From Roseovarius sp. (GTDB lineage Bacteria; Pseudomonadota; Alphaproteobacteria; Rhodobacterales; Rhodobacteraceae): a DNA stretch of 64,000 nt. How positions within the stretch are numbered: position 1 is the first letter of the stretch; each line of letters opens with the position of its first letter. The notes under the pieces were generated by a model. It was not told where the DNA came from, did no database searches, and saw only the letters and a list, made by a program, of their open reading frames with translations. Positions 19,495-28,899 of this stretch are shown here, piece after piece. The stretch covers positions 1-64,000 of the forward strand of contig JAJFIA010000002.1 in NCBI GenBank assembly GCA_021775255.1, in the 5' to 3' direction. Made by a program: the position numbers and the translations under genes.

Positions 19495-20093
19495 CCCGCC
19501 GGATCCCAGGCCGCCAGAACCTTTGAATTATCAGCACTGTCATATTCATAAAGATCCCGCGACGCGACGCCGGGTATTTCACCAAACTGCTTTGCCAGTT
19601 TCACTGGAAACCATGTTTGCCTGATATGCTCAAAACCGGGCAGGCGGGCAATGATCTGTGAGGTGGCGTTCGCGCATCTTGCCTTGCCAACCGCACCATT
19701 TGCCAATACTTCACGCATCGCCATCTCGGCCACCTCGGGCGAGACATCAATCTGTTGCACCTTGACATGATAGGTCAGGCGGGCGTGATAGCGGGTATAA
19801 ACTTCGGCCATCCGGGGCGTGACACCAAACACGACATCATTGCGTTCGGGAACCGATTCATGCCGAAATGATCCCGCCGGATCAAAGATCACCCGCTGCG
19901 AGGCGTTGATCATCAAGGATGAATGCATCCCCGCGCCGGTTTTGTTGTTAATCATTGTAAACAGAGTCAGCCGCGCCGGGCCATCATTGCGATAAGCGGC
20001 TTTGGTGACGTCCACATCAGGGGCCGATTGTTTTTGCTCAGCGCAGGCGCTCAATGTGATTGCTGTGGCTATCAGTAATACCCATCTACGCAT
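19491..20093 (-). CDS. Putative lipoprotein of unknown function
   Basis: I start at the ATG at 20093, with AGGGGG upstream, because the protein then begins with a clear lipoprotein signal: MRRWVLLIATAITLSAC, lipobox LSAC. The mature 180 or so residues contain no enzyme motif I recognise, but phrases such as LTLFTMINNKTGAGMHSSLM and QRVIFDPAGSFRHE suggest a conserved envelope protein seen in related bacteria. Likely attached to a membrane facing the periplasm. Cytochrome oxidase subunit IV lies 35 bp upstream on the same strand; a functional link is not shown. Confidence 0.82.
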   Translation of the reverse strand: MRRWVLLIATAITLSACAEQKQSAPDVDVTKAAYRNDGPARLTLFTMINNKTGAGMHSSLMINASQRVIFDPAGSFRHESVPERNDVVFGVTPRMAEVYTRYHARLTYHVKVQQIDVSPEVAEMAMREVLANGAVGKARCANATSQIIARLPGFEHIRQTWFPVKLAKQFGEIPGVASRDLYEYDSADNSKVLAAWDPAG

Positions 20094-20128
20094 TACACCC
20101 CCTTGGAATTTTTTACGCCATGGGGCAC

Positions 20129-20263
20129 TCAGCCATTCACCAGGGCGATAAAAATCAGCAGGCACAGAATAAAAACAATCGACCGGCCAACAAATTTGAC
20201 AAAGCCTTCAAACGTGTGTTCCTGAACCTCGGCATTCATTTCGCCATGTGTATGATCGGCCAT
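20129..20263 (-). CDS. aa3-type cytochrome c oxidase subunit IV
   Basis: A 44-residue ORF: an N-terminal soluble part MADHTHGEMNAEVQEHTFEG and one transmembrane helix (about residues 25-43, SIVFILCLLIFIALVNG). The MADHxHGEM...QExTFEGF pattern is that of the small bacterial subunit IV (COX4_pro_2) of aa3 oxidases, which spans the membrane beside subunits I and III. GAGGA precedes the ATG. The other oxidase subunits are not in this window, so it is a detached gene. Confidence 0.9.
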   Translation of the reverse strand: MADHTHGEMNAEVQEHTFEGFVKFVGRSIVFILCLLIFIALVNG

Positions 20264-20338
20264 ATTATTCCTCATGGGTTATCAAGTTTTGTTTATGTCT
20301 GGATACTTTAATTTCAAAACCATGTCACGCCCATTTGC

Positions 20339-21382
20339 TCACGGCCTGATCTGCCAGAGCCAGGCACCATCATCCCGCCTCAGACGGCTGATCTCACCCG
20401 CCTGATGCAGGTGATTGAGATGGGCCACCGCCTCAACAAGGGCCAGACCATAGGTGCCGCCGTCAATTTTGCGCTTGAACAACGGCGGAAAACATTCCGC
20501 AGCCACATGCGGCGTGGTGAGGTGATCGCGCAGCCGCGCCAGCGCGCCATGGTGATTCTCGGCCAGTTGCCGCATCCTGAGGGGCAACCCGTTGAAGGGC
20601 AGTTTATGACCGCTGAGCACCAGATGATCCGCCCGCGCCAAACCGCCAAGGCGGGCGCAGGCCTCAAACCAGTCAGACAGCGGATCGGCCTCGGGCTCGG
20701 TTGGATAGACGCCGATATTGGGGCTGATCGAGGCAATGATCTGATCGCCGGCGATGACCAGATTATCGTCACGGCTCCAGAATGTCAGATGCTCGGGCGC
20801 GTGGCCATTGCCGATATGCACGTCCCATGTACGACCCCCCGCGTGCAGCACATCGCCTTGCTTCAGACGGGTATAACCCACCGGCAAAGGATGGCAGATA
20901 TCGGCAAAATTGAATGGCCGCGCGTCTTTGCGGGTGTCGTAAACATCCTTGTCCATCCCGGCGGCGCGCCACAGGGCAAGCGCCTCATCTGTCGGGCGCT
21001 CTTCTTCATCCAAAATCAGCATCCGCGCCATCAGCCACGCGGTGCGCGAGGCCAGTAACTCACTGCCAAATCTTGCCTGCAGCCACCCGGCCATGCCAAT
21101 ATGATCCGGGTGGTGATGCGTCAAGATCACCCGGCCCACCGGTTTGCCCGCAAGCGGGCCTTGCAGCACATTTTCCCATATTTCCACGGATAACCGGCTT
21201 TTCAGCCCGGTATCAACGATGGTCCAGCTACCCCCATCATCCAGCGCATAGATATTGACATGATCCAGCGCCATCGGCAGCGGCAGGCGTATCCACAGCA
21301 CAGCTTCGGCCACTTGCATGGCCGTGCCGTGGTCGGGTGGGGATTCCCAGGGGTATCTTATGATATTTTCAGCCCCGTCCAT
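20339..21382 (-). CDS. MBL-fold metallohydrolase
   Basis: A 347-residue metallo-beta-lactamase-fold protein. The metal motif is LTHHHPDHIGMAG, with further ligands at GNGHAPEHL and VIAGDQII, and a C-terminal winged-helix-like part (KRKIDGGTYGLALVEAVAHL) typical of the LACTB2/hydroxyacylglutathione-hydrolase-like group. Its ATG shares a base with the stop of the acyl-CoA dehydrogenase gene, so the two are coupled and probably act in one pathway, plausibly thioester or acyl-CoA turnover. Substrate is unknown. Confidence 0.9.
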   Translation of the reverse strand: MDGAENIIRYPWESPPDHGTAMQVAEAVLWIRLPLPMALDHVNIYALDDGGSWTIVDTGLKSRLSVEIWENVLQGPLAGKPVGRVILTHHHPDHIGMAGWLQARFGSELLASRTAWLMARMLILDEEERPTDEALALWRAAGMDKDVYDTRKDARPFNFADICHPLPVGYTRLKQGDVLHAGGRTWDVHIGNGHAPEHLTFWSRDDNLVIAGDQIIASISPNIGVYPTEPEADPLSDWFEACARLGGLARADHLVLSGHKLPFNGLPLRMRQLAENHHGALARLRDHLTTPHVAAECFPPLFKRKIDGGTYGLALVEAVAHLNHLHQAGEISRLRRDDGAWLWQIRP

Positions 21383-23100
21383 CAGGCGCTCAGATCATCG
21401 GGCGAAAGTGCATAAAGATCGTCTGCTCCGGCCGTGGCATGGGCCAAAAGCCCGGTATATTCAGGCAGAAGGCGGGTGATATAGAACCGCGCCAGTTTTC
21501 TGCGCGGGCCGTTTTCGCCATCCGAGACTGCCGCGATAAGATGAAAATGCCCGCCCAGAACCCGGGCAAAACCCAAAAGAAACGGCACCGACCCGGCAAA
21601 ACGCTGATTGAGATCGCTCTGTGACAGCATCCATTCCACCGCCTCGCGGAGGGATTCAGATGCCTGCCAGACCGGCCCGGCCAGATCGGGCAGGGTGGCC
21701 CGGGCGGCCTCGGCCTGTGCTTCTATTTCATCCAGCAGGGCAAAGGCCGCCTCACCGCCATCGGACAATTTGCGCGCCACCAGATCCATCGCCTGAATGC
21801 CGTTGGTGCCTTCATAAATCGCCGTGACCCGCACATCGCGGCAATATTGCGCCGCGCCGGTTTCCTCGATAAAGCCCATGCCGCCATGCACCTGAAGGCC
21901 CATATTGGCCACGCTGATGCCGGTTTCAGTGCCAAACGCCTTGGCAATCGGTGTCAAAAACGCCGCCCGCGCGGCCCAGCCTTTGCACCCGGTGGCATTT
22001 TGCATATCAATCGCCACGGCACAGCAAAGCGCAATCGCCCGCGCCACGTATATATCGGCCTTCATGGTGGTCAGCATCCGGCGCACATCGGCATGATCGA
22101 TGATCGTCCCGGTGCCGCCTGTCATCGCGCTGTGGCCCTGTTTGCGCTCAAGCGCATAGGCCAGCGCATGTTGATAGGCCCCCTCGGCCACGCCAATCCC
22201 CTGCCCGGCCACGCCAAGGCGCGCGTTGTTCATCATCGTGAACATCGCCCGCATCCCGCCATGCGCCGCGCCCACCATCCAGCCGGTTGCGCCGTCATAG
22301 TCCATCACCGCCGTGGGGCTGCCATGCAGGCCCATCTTGTGCTCAAGGCTCACCGGTTTGAGGCTGTTGGGTTTGCCCGGATTGCCATCCGCATCGGGGA
22401 TATATTTCGGCACCATGAACAGGCTGATCCCCTTGGTGCCGGGCGCGCCACCCGGCAACCGCGCAAGCACCATATGGCAGACATTCCCGGTGAAATCATT
22501 ATCGGCCCAGCTGATGAATATCTTCTGACCGGTGATGGCATATGTGCCGTCGCCATTATCCACGGCACTGGCGCGCAAAGCCCCCACGTCACTGCCCGCC
22601 TGCGGCTCGGTCAGGTTCATCGTGCCAGCCCATTCGCCGCTGACAAGTTTGGGCAGATAAAGCTGTTTCATCGCGTCATCCGCGTGATGCTCCAGCGTTT
22701 CAATCAGGCCCTGGGTCATCAAAGGATTAAGCTGCAGGCTCAGACACGCCGCCGACATCATTTCATTCACCATGGCGGTGACCGTCAAAGGCAGGCCCAT
22801 GCCGCCATGATCCTCAGAGGCGTTGATCGAAATCCAGCCGCCCTCGGCAATCGCCTTATAGCCCTCGGCAAAGCCCGGGCTGGTACGCACAACACCGTTT
22901 TCAAGAACAGCCGGGTGCAGATCACCGCCCCGTTGCAGCGGATACAAGATCTCTTCACACATCCGCCCGGCCTCGGTTAGAATCGCGTGAACCATATCGG
23001 GGCCAGCATCGGAAAACTTCCCCGAGGCCGCCACCTGTTCAAACCCGACCACATGATCAAACAGGAATTTATAATCTTCAACCGGCGCGCGATATGGCAT
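21382..23100 (-). CDS. Acyl-CoA dehydrogenase, DmdC-like
   Basis: I start at ATG 23100 (MPYRAPVEDYKFLFDHVVGF), with AGGAGGGT just upstream; the frame continues into a palindromic repeat but that extension is not protein-like. The 572-residue enzyme has the long form with an extra C-terminal domain. Signatures: MNLTEPQAGSDVGALRA, SLEHKMGLHGSPTA, QVHGGMGFIEETGAAQYCRD and IYEGTNGIQAMDLV. It resembles the DmdC group (3-methylmercaptopropionyl-CoA dehydrogenase of DMSP catabolism) but other medium-chain substrates are possible. FAD-dependent, cytosolic. Coupled to an MBL hydrolase. Confidence 0.92.
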   Translation of the reverse strand: MPYRAPVEDYKFLFDHVVGFEQVAASGKFSDAGPDMVHAILTEAGRMCEEILYPLQRGGDLHPAVLENGVVRTSPGFAEGYKAIAEGGWISINASEDHGGMGLPLTVTAMVNEMMSAACLSLQLNPLMTQGLIETLEHHADDAMKQLYLPKLVSGEWAGTMNLTEPQAGSDVGALRASAVDNGDGTYAITGQKIFISWADNDFTGNVCHMVLARLPGGAPGTKGISLFMVPKYIPDADGNPGKPNSLKPVSLEHKMGLHGSPTAVMDYDGATGWMVGAAHGGMRAMFTMMNNARLGVAGQGIGVAEGAYQHALAYALERKQGHSAMTGGTGTIIDHADVRRMLTTMKADIYVARAIALCCAVAIDMQNATGCKGWAARAAFLTPIAKAFGTETGISVANMGLQVHGGMGFIEETGAAQYCRDVRVTAIYEGTNGIQAMDLVARKLSDGGEAAFALLDEIEAQAEAARATLPDLAGPVWQASESLREAVEWMLSQSDLNQRFAGSVPFLLGFARVLGGHFHLIAAVSDGENGPRRKLARFYITRLLPEYTGLLAHATAGADDLYALSPDDLSA

Positions 23101-23171
23101 GATACCCTCCTGATAGAATGCATTAGCCATGGCTTGGCATTGAGCGCCAGCCCCTATATGCATTTTATTCT

Positions 23172-23288
23172 TAAAGCGTTTCGAGATTAAGCCCAAATCG
23201 CAACTTGATCTTGAAACGCCCACAACATTAATAGGCTCCGCGCGTTTCACCTTATTGTTATCATCCAACAATAAGGCGAAACGCTTTA
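23172..23288. repeat. 117-bp two-hairpin element, copy 1
   Basis: Begins TAAAGCGTTTCG and ends CGAAACGCTTTA. It contains a left hairpin (GCGTTTCGAGATTAAG pairing with CTTGATCTTGAAACGC, some G-U pairs), a central unpaired stretch with ACAACATTAATAGG, and a right hairpin (CACCTTATTGTT pairing with AACAATAAGG). It is about 88 percent identical to the copy at 44684-44800, same length and orientation. It sits in the divergent gap between the acyl-CoA dehydrogenase and tsaC. Confidence 0.85.
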
Positions 23289-23352
23289 GCCATAGGGTAA
23301 TTGAACGCCCCCCGGCATCAACCAGAACGCGGCGTCAGAAGGGGAAAAAGGC

Positions 23353-24300
23353 TTGCAGACACGTCACCTCAGTGCTGATCCTTCAGGGTTTGATGCCGCC
23401 GCTGGCCTGTTGCGTGACGGCGCGCTTGTGGCTTTCCCGACCGAGACGGTTTACGGCCTTGGCGGCGATGCGCGCAGTGATATAGCGGTGGCGCGAATAT
23501 TTGAGGCCAAACAGCGGCCGCAGTTCAACCCATTGATCGTGCATGTAAATTCCATTGAATCCGCGCAAGAATATGTTGAATGGCCGGATATGGCAGATCA
23601 CGTTGCCCGCGCCTTCTGGCCCGGTCCCTTGACGCTTGTCTTGCCACTGAGGCCGGATGCGGGTCTGTCGCCTTTGGTCACGGCGGGCCTTCCAACCGTG
23701 GCCATTCGGGTGCCGGCGCATCCGGTGGCGCAGGCGCTGCTTGCGGCCTTTGGTGGCCCGGTGGCGGCCCCGTCGGCCAATCCATCGGGGCGGATCAGCC
23801 CGACAAATGCGGCCCATGTCGAGGCCGGGCTTGGCGGCCGGATTGCGGGTATTCTGGATGGGGGCACCTGCGGGGTTGGCGTTGAATCCACCATTTTGGG
23901 CCTGTCAGACACGCCCACCCTGCTGCGCCCCGGCGGTTTGCCGGTTGAGGCCCTTGAAGCCGCGCTTAACATGCCGCTTGAGAAACATATCAGCGGTGAT
24001 CCCCTGACCGCGCCGGGCCAGATGGCCTCGCATTACGCCCCCGGCGCGCGGGTGCGGCTGGAGGCCTTGGGTAAACAACCCGGTGAAGTGCTGCTGGGGT
24101 TTGGCGCAGTTGAGGCTGATCTCAATCTCTCGCCCGCCGGGGATCTGACCGAAGCGGCGGCCAACCTGTTTCATCACCTGCATGCGCTGGATGCCATGGG
24201 GGCCGATGTGATCGCCGTCTCACCTGTTCCAGATCAAGGGCTTGGCCGCGCCATCAATGACCGCCTGCGCCGGGCGGCTGCACCGCGTTTTGACAGCTAA
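23353..24300 (+). CDS. tsaC: L-threonylcarbamoyladenylate synthase
   Basis: A 315-residue Sua5/YrdC/YwlC enzyme making the threonylcarbamoyl-AMP used for t6A37 in ANN-decoding tRNAs. I accept the TTG start (MQTRHLSADPSG) because the alignment-like opening is typical and GAAGGGG precedes it. The YrdC domain shows AFPTETVYGLGGDA, KQRPQFNPLIVHV, WPGPLTLVL and AAPSANPSGRISPT. The C-terminal Sua5 domain follows (PGQMASHYAPGARV). The two-domain form is usual in many bacteria. It converges on rpoC across a bidirectional terminator. Confidence 0.94.
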   Translation: MQTRHLSADPSGFDAAAGLLRDGALVAFPTETVYGLGGDARSDIAVARIFEAKQRPQFNPLIVHVNSIESAQEYVEWPDMADHVARAFWPGPLTLVLPLRPDAGLSPLVTAGLPTVAIRVPAHPVAQALLAAFGGPVAAPSANPSGRISPTNAAHVEAGLGGRIAGILDGGTCGVGVESTILGLSDTPTLLRPGGLPVEALEAALNMPLEKHISGDPLTAPGQMASHYAPGARVRLEALGKQPGEVLLGFGAVEADLNLSPAGDLTEAAANLFHHLHALDAMGADVIAVSPVPDQGLGRAINDRLRRAAAPRFDS

Positions 24301-24315
24301 GGTCATCTTTCCCAC

Positions 24316-24336
24316 GTCCCGGACTTGATCCGGGAC
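24316..24336. repeat. CCCGGACTTGATCCGGG palindrome
   Basis: The bases tcccggacttgatccggga form a near-perfect palindrome just after tsaC. It matches the pair at 1081-1155 beside rplW. It lacks a T-run, so it is not an obvious terminator. Confidence 0.65.
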
Positions 24337-24351
24337 CCCTTGCCAAGCACC

Positions 24352-24466
24352 TAAAGCGTTTCGCCTTAAACCTGAGACAGGGTTAAGGCGAAACGCCATG
24401 TAACATATCAGTGTTTCGCGCGTTTCGCGACAAACCCGTTATTCAGGTTTATCGCGAAACGCTTTA
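24352..24466. repeat. 115-bp two-hairpin element, copy 2
   Basis: Begins TAAAGCGTTTCG and ends CGAAACGCTTTA. Left stem GCGTTTCGCCTTAA pairs perfectly with TTAAGGCGAAACGC; the centre contains GTAACATATCAGTG; the right stem GCGTTTCGCGACAAACC pairs with GGTTTATCGCGAAACGC. Stem interiors differ from the other copies but pair within the element. Lies between tsaC and the rpoC terminator. Confidence 0.85.
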
Positions 24467-24504
24467 AGCCCCGGCGCGGGGGCGGGTACATGGGGATACA
24501 CCCA

Positions 24505-24546
24505 AAACAAAAGGCCCCGCGAATTACACGCGGGGCCTTTCATAAT
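24505..24546. terminator. Bidirectional terminator between tsaC and rpoC
   Basis: Perfect 12-bp arms AAAGGCCCCGCG and CGCGGGGCCTTT enclose the loop aattaca. A-rich and T-rich flanks permit termination of tsaC (plus) and of the rpoBC transcript (minus), whose last stop is at 24564. Confidence 0.88.
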
Positions 24547-24563
24547 TAACTTATCAAACGGCT

Positions 24564-27500
24564 TTATTCTTCGCCGCCCTCAGGGGTTTCAGCAAAAACC
24601 CCAGCTTCTTGCGCGCCTGCCATTTCATCCTCGGAAGGTGCGGCAAGCGCTGCGGCTGCCTCGGCTTCAACCCGGCGGGCCTCGACCACGACATTATCCC
24701 GCTGCTGCGCTATATTGCGCATCTCCTGCGTCGCGCCACCGGTGCCAGCCGGGATCAGGCGGCCAACAATGACGTTCTCTTTCAGGCCAACCAGTTTGTC
24801 ACGCTTGCCCTGAACCGATGCCTCGGTCAGAACGCGCGTCGTTTCCTGGAAAGACGCCGCCGAGATAAAGCTGCGGGTCTGCAAGGATGCCTTGGTGATC
24901 CCCAGCAAAATAGGCTCGCCCTTGGCCATACGCCCGCCTTTTGATGTGGCCTTTTCATTGGCCTGATCAAATTCGAGCTTGTCCACATGCTCGCCCTTCA
25001 GAAGGGTGGTATCACCGCTGTCAAGGATTTCCCATTTCTGCAACATCTGGCGCACGATCACTTCGATATGCTTGTCGTTGATCTTCACGCCCTGCAGACG
25101 GTAGACCTCCTGCACCTCGTCGATCATGTAATTGGCAAGCGCCTCGACCCCCATGATGGAAAGGATATCATGCGGCGCCGGGTTGCCATCCATGATGTAA
25201 TCACCCTTCTGGACATAATCACCTTCCTGAACCGGAATATGCTTGCCCTTGGGCACCATGTATTCGACCGTTTCCTGTGTTTCATCCGCCGGTTCAATGC
25301 TGATACGGCGCTTGTTCTTGTAGTCGCGGCCATAGCGCACATAGCCGTCAATCTCGGCAATGATCGCGTGGTCTTTGGGGCGTCGAGCCTCGAACAATTC
25401 GGCCACACGCGGCAGACCACCGGTGATGTCCTTGGTTTTGGCCCCCTCGCGCGGGATCCGTGCAACCACATCACCGGCAACAATTTCCTGCCCTTCTTCA
25501 ACCGATAGAACCGCATCCACCGACATCGGATATGTTACCGGATTGCCCGCATCGTTGCGTACCGGTTCACCATCCTTGCCAACCACCAGTATTTCCGGCT
25601 TGAGCTCATTGCCTTTGGGCGCGGTGCGCCAGTCAATCACAACTTTTTGCGACATGCCGGTGGCATCATCGGTCACATCCCGCACCGCAACACCGGTGAC
25701 AAGATCGACATATTTGACCGTACCGGCTTTTTCCGCCAAAATCGGCAATGTGTAGGGATCCCATTCAAACATCTTGTCGCCGCGCGAGACCTTGGTGCCC
25801 TCTTTGACAAACAGCTTGGTACCATAACCCACCTTGTGACTGGCAAGTTCAACCCCGTTTTTACCGATGATCCGTATCTTCATATTGCGGCCCATAACCA
25901 GCATGGCCCCATCGGAATCTTCCAGCGTCTGGGCGTTGTCAAACTCGATCTTGCCTTCCCGACTGGCCTCAAGGAAGGATTGCTGACCGGCCTGTGCCAC
26001 ACCGCCGATGTGGAAGGTCCGCATCGTCAGCTGTGTACCCGGCTCACCAATGGATTGCGCCGCGATGATGCCCACGGCCTCGCCGGTATTGACCGGCGTA
26101 CCACGTGCCAGATCACGGCCGTAGCACATGGCGCATACCCCATCTTCGGCGTCACAGGTCAGCGGCGAACGAATGCGCGCATTTGGCACCAGTGCTTCTT
26201 CGACAGCATCGGCCATGTGTTCATCAATCAGCGTGGATTTCGCCACGATAACTTCGCCCGTTACCGGATGAATAATATCCTCAGCCGCAACCCGGCCCAG
26301 AATACGTTCACCCAATGTGGCAATGACTTCACCATCATTCACGGCCGCTTCTGAGGTGATTGACCGCTCGGTGCCGCAATCACGTTCACGGATGATGCAA
26401 TCTTGTGCCACATCCACCAATCGCCGGGTCAGATAGCCCGAGTTGGCGGTTTTTAGTGCGGTATCCGACAGGCCCTTGCGCGCGCCGTGGGTCGAGTTGA
26501 AATACTCCAGAACACTGAGGCCCTCTTTGAAGTTCGAGATGATCGGCGTCTCGATGATATCGCCGTTCGGTTTGGCCATCAGGCCACGCATACCGCCCAG
26601 TTGTTTCATCTGTGTAACCGAGCCACGCGCACCGGAATGGGCCATCATGTAAACCGAGTTCGGCTCCATCTCGGCGTTATTCTCATCACGTTTCGAGGCC
26701 GAAATCGCCCCCATCATGGCATCCGTCACCTGATCGTTACATTTTGACCAGGCATCGACAACTTTGTTATATTTCTCACCCTGAGTAATCAGGCCGTCCA
26801 TATATTGCTGTTCAAATCCTTTGACCTGATCGCGGGTTTCATCAACGATCCCCCATTTGCTGTCGGGGATTACCATATCGTCCTTGCCAAAGCTGATGCC
26901 GGCCTTGAACGCTTCGCGAAAGCCCATTGTCATGATCTGGTCACAGAAGATAACCGATTCCTTCTGCCCGCAATAGCGATAGACACTGTCAATCACCTGC
27001 TGCACATCTTTCTTGCGCAAAAGTTTGTTCACAAGGCTATAGGGAGCTTTGGCGTTTTTCGGCAGAAGCGCCCCAAGGCGCACCCGGCCCGGCGTGGTTT
27101 CCACTCGGATAAACTCTTCATTGCCTTCATCGTCAATCTGCGGAATACGCGCGATTATTTTGGCATGCAGATGTACTTCACCCGCGTCCAGCGCGTGCTG
27201 CACCTCGTCAAGGCAAGAAAACGCCATGCCTTCGCCCTTCATGCCCTCACGCTCAAGCGTGATGTAGTAAAGGCCAAGGATCATATCCTGCGAGGGCACA
27301 ATAATCGGCGCGCCGTTGGCGGGCGACAGCACGTTATTGGTCGACAGCAGCAGAACCCGGCATTCAAGCTGGGCTTCCAGTGAAAGCGGCACGTGAACAG
27401 CCATCTGATCGCCGTCAAAATCGGCGTTAAAGGCCGAACAAACCAGCGGATGCAGCTGAATCGCCTTGCCTTCGATCAAGACCGGCTCAAACGCCTGAAT

Positions 27501-28808
27501 GCCCAAACGGTGCAGCGTTGGCGCGCGGTTCAGCATTACGGGATGTTCGCGGATCACCTCGTCAAGAATATCCCAAACCTCAGGGCGTTCTTTCTCAACC
27601 AGTTTCTTGGCCTGTTTGACCGTCGAGGAAAGCCCCATCGCCTCAAGACGCGAGTAGATGAACGGCTTGAACAGCTCCAATGCCATCTTCTTGGGCAGGC
27701 CGCATTGATGCAGCTTCAGTTCCGGCCCCGTCACAATCACCGAGCGGCCCGAGAAATCAACCCGTTTACCCAACAGGTTCTGCCGGAAGCGGCCCTGTTT
27801 GCCTTTGAGCATGTCCGACAGTGACTTGAGCGGGCGCTTGTTGGCCCCGGCAATCACCCGACCGCGACGGCCATTGTCAAACAGTGCATCAACAGATTCC
27901 TGCAACATCCGCTTTTCATTGCGCACGATGATATCGGGCGCGCGCAGCTCAATCAGACGCTTGAGGCGGTTGTTGCGGTTGATCACCCGGCGGTAAAGAT
28001 CGTTAAGATCAGAGGTGGCAAACCGGCCCCCATCGAGCGGCACCAGCGGGCGCAGCTCTGGTGGGATCACAGGGATCACCGTCATCACCATCCATTCCGG
28101 GCGATTGCCGCTTTCCAGGAAGCTTTCAACCACTTTGAGGCGCTTGATGATCTTCTTGGGCTTCAATTCACCAGTGGCCACGGCCAGATCGGCACGCAGA
28201 TTTTCGGCCTCGGATTCCAGATCAATCTGGCTAAGCATTTCACGGATCGCTTCGGCACCGATGCTGGCGGTAAAGGCATCCATGCCATAGGCATCCTGGG
28301 CATCCATATACTCTTCTTCGCTGAGCATCTGGCCATAGTCGAGATCCGTGAGGCCCGGCTCGGTTACCACATAATTTTCAAAATACAGCACCCGCTCCAG
28401 ATCGCGCAGGGTGAGATCCAGCATCAGGCCAATGCGCGACGGCAGCGATTTAAGGAACCAGATATGCGCACAAGGTGCGGCCAGCTCAATATGGCCCATG
28501 CGCTCGCGCCGGACCTTTTGCAGCGTCACTTCCACGCCGCATTTTTCGCAGACAACACCGCGGTATTTCATCCGCTTGTATTTGCCACAGAGGCATTCAT
28601 AATCCTTGACCGGGCCAAAGATACGGGCACAGAAAAGCCCGTCACGTTCAGGCTTGAACGTGCGGTAGTTGATGGTTTCGGGCTTCTTGATCTCGCCATA
28701 AGACCAGCTCAGAATACGCTCGGGGCTGGCCAGAGAGACCTTGATTTCATCGAACACCTTGACCGGAGCAACCGGGTTGAAGGGGTTATTTGTCAGTTCC
28801 TGGTTCAT
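24564..28808 (-). CDS. rpoC: RNA polymerase subunit beta-prime
   Basis: I start at ATG 28808 ([13 protein letters not shown]), with GAGGAA upstream; the in-frame codons above it are not typical. The 1414-residue protein has the N-terminal zinc site (C72, C74, C87, C90), the catalytic [12 protein letters not shown] metal loop, bridge and trigger helices (around [17 protein letters not shown]) and the second zinc site including [13 protein letters not shown]. The tail is Ala/Glu rich. It is the last gene of the ribosomal/RNA polymerase operon, 91 bp after rpoB. Length agrees with alphaproteobacteria. Confidence 0.97.
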   Translation of the reverse strand: MNQELTNNPFNPVAPVKVFDEIKVSLASPERILSWSYGEIKKPETINYRTFKPERDGLFCARIFGPVKDYECLCGKYKRMKYRGVVCEKCGVEVTLQKVRRERMGHIELAAPCAHIWFLKSLPSRIGLMLDLTLRDLERVLYFENYVVTEPGLTDLDYGQMLSEEEYMDAQDAYGMDAFTASIGAEAIREMLSQIDLESEAENLRADLAVATGELKPKKIIKRLKVVESFLESGNRPEWMVMTVIPVIPPELRPLVPLDGGRFATSDLNDLYRRVINRNNRLKRLIELRAPDIIVRNEKRMLQESVDALFDNGRRGRVIAGANKRPLKSLSDMLKGKQGRFRQNLLGKRVDFSGRSVIVTGPELKLHQCGLPKKMALELFKPFIYSRLEAMGLSSTVKQAKKLVEKERPEVWDILDEVIREHPVMLNRAPTLHRLGIQAFEPVLIEGKAIQLHPLVCSAFNADFDGDQMAVHVPLSLEAQLECRVLLLSTNNVLSPANGAPIIVPSQDMILGLYYITLEREGMKGEGMAFSCLDEVQHALDAGEVHLHAKIIARIPQIDDEGNEEFIRVETTPGRVRLGALLPKNAKAPYSLVNKLLRKKDVQQVIDSVYRYCGQKESVIFCDQIMTMGFREAFKAGISFGKDDMVIPDSKWGIVDETRDQVKGFEQQYMDGLITQGEKYNKVVDAWSKCNDQVTDAMMGAISASKRDENNAEMEPNSVYMMAHSGARGSVTQMKQLGGMRGLMAKPNGDIIETPIISNFKEGLSVLEYFNSTHGARKGLSDTALKTANSGYLTRRLVDVAQDCIIRERDCGTERSITSEAAVNDGEVIATLGERILGRVAAEDIIHPVTGEVIVAKSTLIDEHMADAVEEALVPNARIRSPLTCDAEDGVCAMCYGRDLARGTPVNTGEAVGIIAAQSIGEPGTQLTMRTFHIGGVAQAGQQSFLEASREGKIEFDNAQTLEDSDGAMLVMGRNMKIRIIGKNGVELASHKVGYGTKLFVKEGTKVSRGDKMFEWDPYTLPILAEKAGTVKYVDLVTGVAVRDVTDDATGMSQKVVIDWRTAPKGNELKPEILVVGKDGEPVRNDAGNPVTYPMSVDAVLSVEEGQEIVAGDVVARIPREGAKTKDITGGLPRVAELFEARRPKDHAIIAEIDGYVRYGRDYKNKRRISIEPADETQETVEYMVPKGKHIPVQEGDYVQKGDYIMDGNPAPHDILSIMGVEALANYMIDEVQEVYRLQGVKINDKHIEVIVRQMLQKWEILDSGDTTLLKGEHVDKLEFDQANEKATSKGGRMAKGEPILLGITKASLQTRSFISAASFQETTRVLTEASVQGKRDKLVGLKENVIVGRLIPAGTGGATQEMRNIAQQRDNVVVEARRVEAEAAAALAAPSEDEMAGAQEAGVFAETPEGGEE

Positions 28809-28849
28809 TTTCAATTCCTCGAATTCGGGCAAAGGGTGGGAGGGGGCCA

Positions 28850-28899
28850 AGATTTTTTAGAAAAAATCTTACCAAAAATTTTATTTAAAATTTTTGCCC
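28850..28899 (-). repeat. AT-rich tandem hairpins after rpoB
   Basis: Immediately after the rpoB stop, minus-strand DNA contains two adjoining A/T hairpins (AAAATTTT-type arms around attt, then AAGATTTTTT pairing with AAAAAATCTT), separated by three bases. The same layout follows the M3 peptidase gene at 53869-53914. They could slow polymerase or shield mRNA ends in the rpoB-rpoC gap; termination here would block rpoC, so full termination is unlikely. Confidence 0.65.

Noticed and set aside
21847-22980. 377-codon plus-strand ORF opposite the acyl-CoA dehydrogenase
   Set aside because: Fully antisense to a clear gene; composition is rich in His, Arg and Pro as expected of a shadow frame.
23101-23271. 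N-terminal extension of the acyl-CoA dehydrogenase into the repeat
   Set aside because: An AGGAGGGT site directly precedes ATG 23100, and the extension only translates the two-hairpin element.
23172-24466. CRISPR-like arrangement of repeats around tsaC
   Set aside because: Copies are about 117 bp, self-complementary and separated by a gene; there are no short regular repeats with unique spacers and no cas genes.
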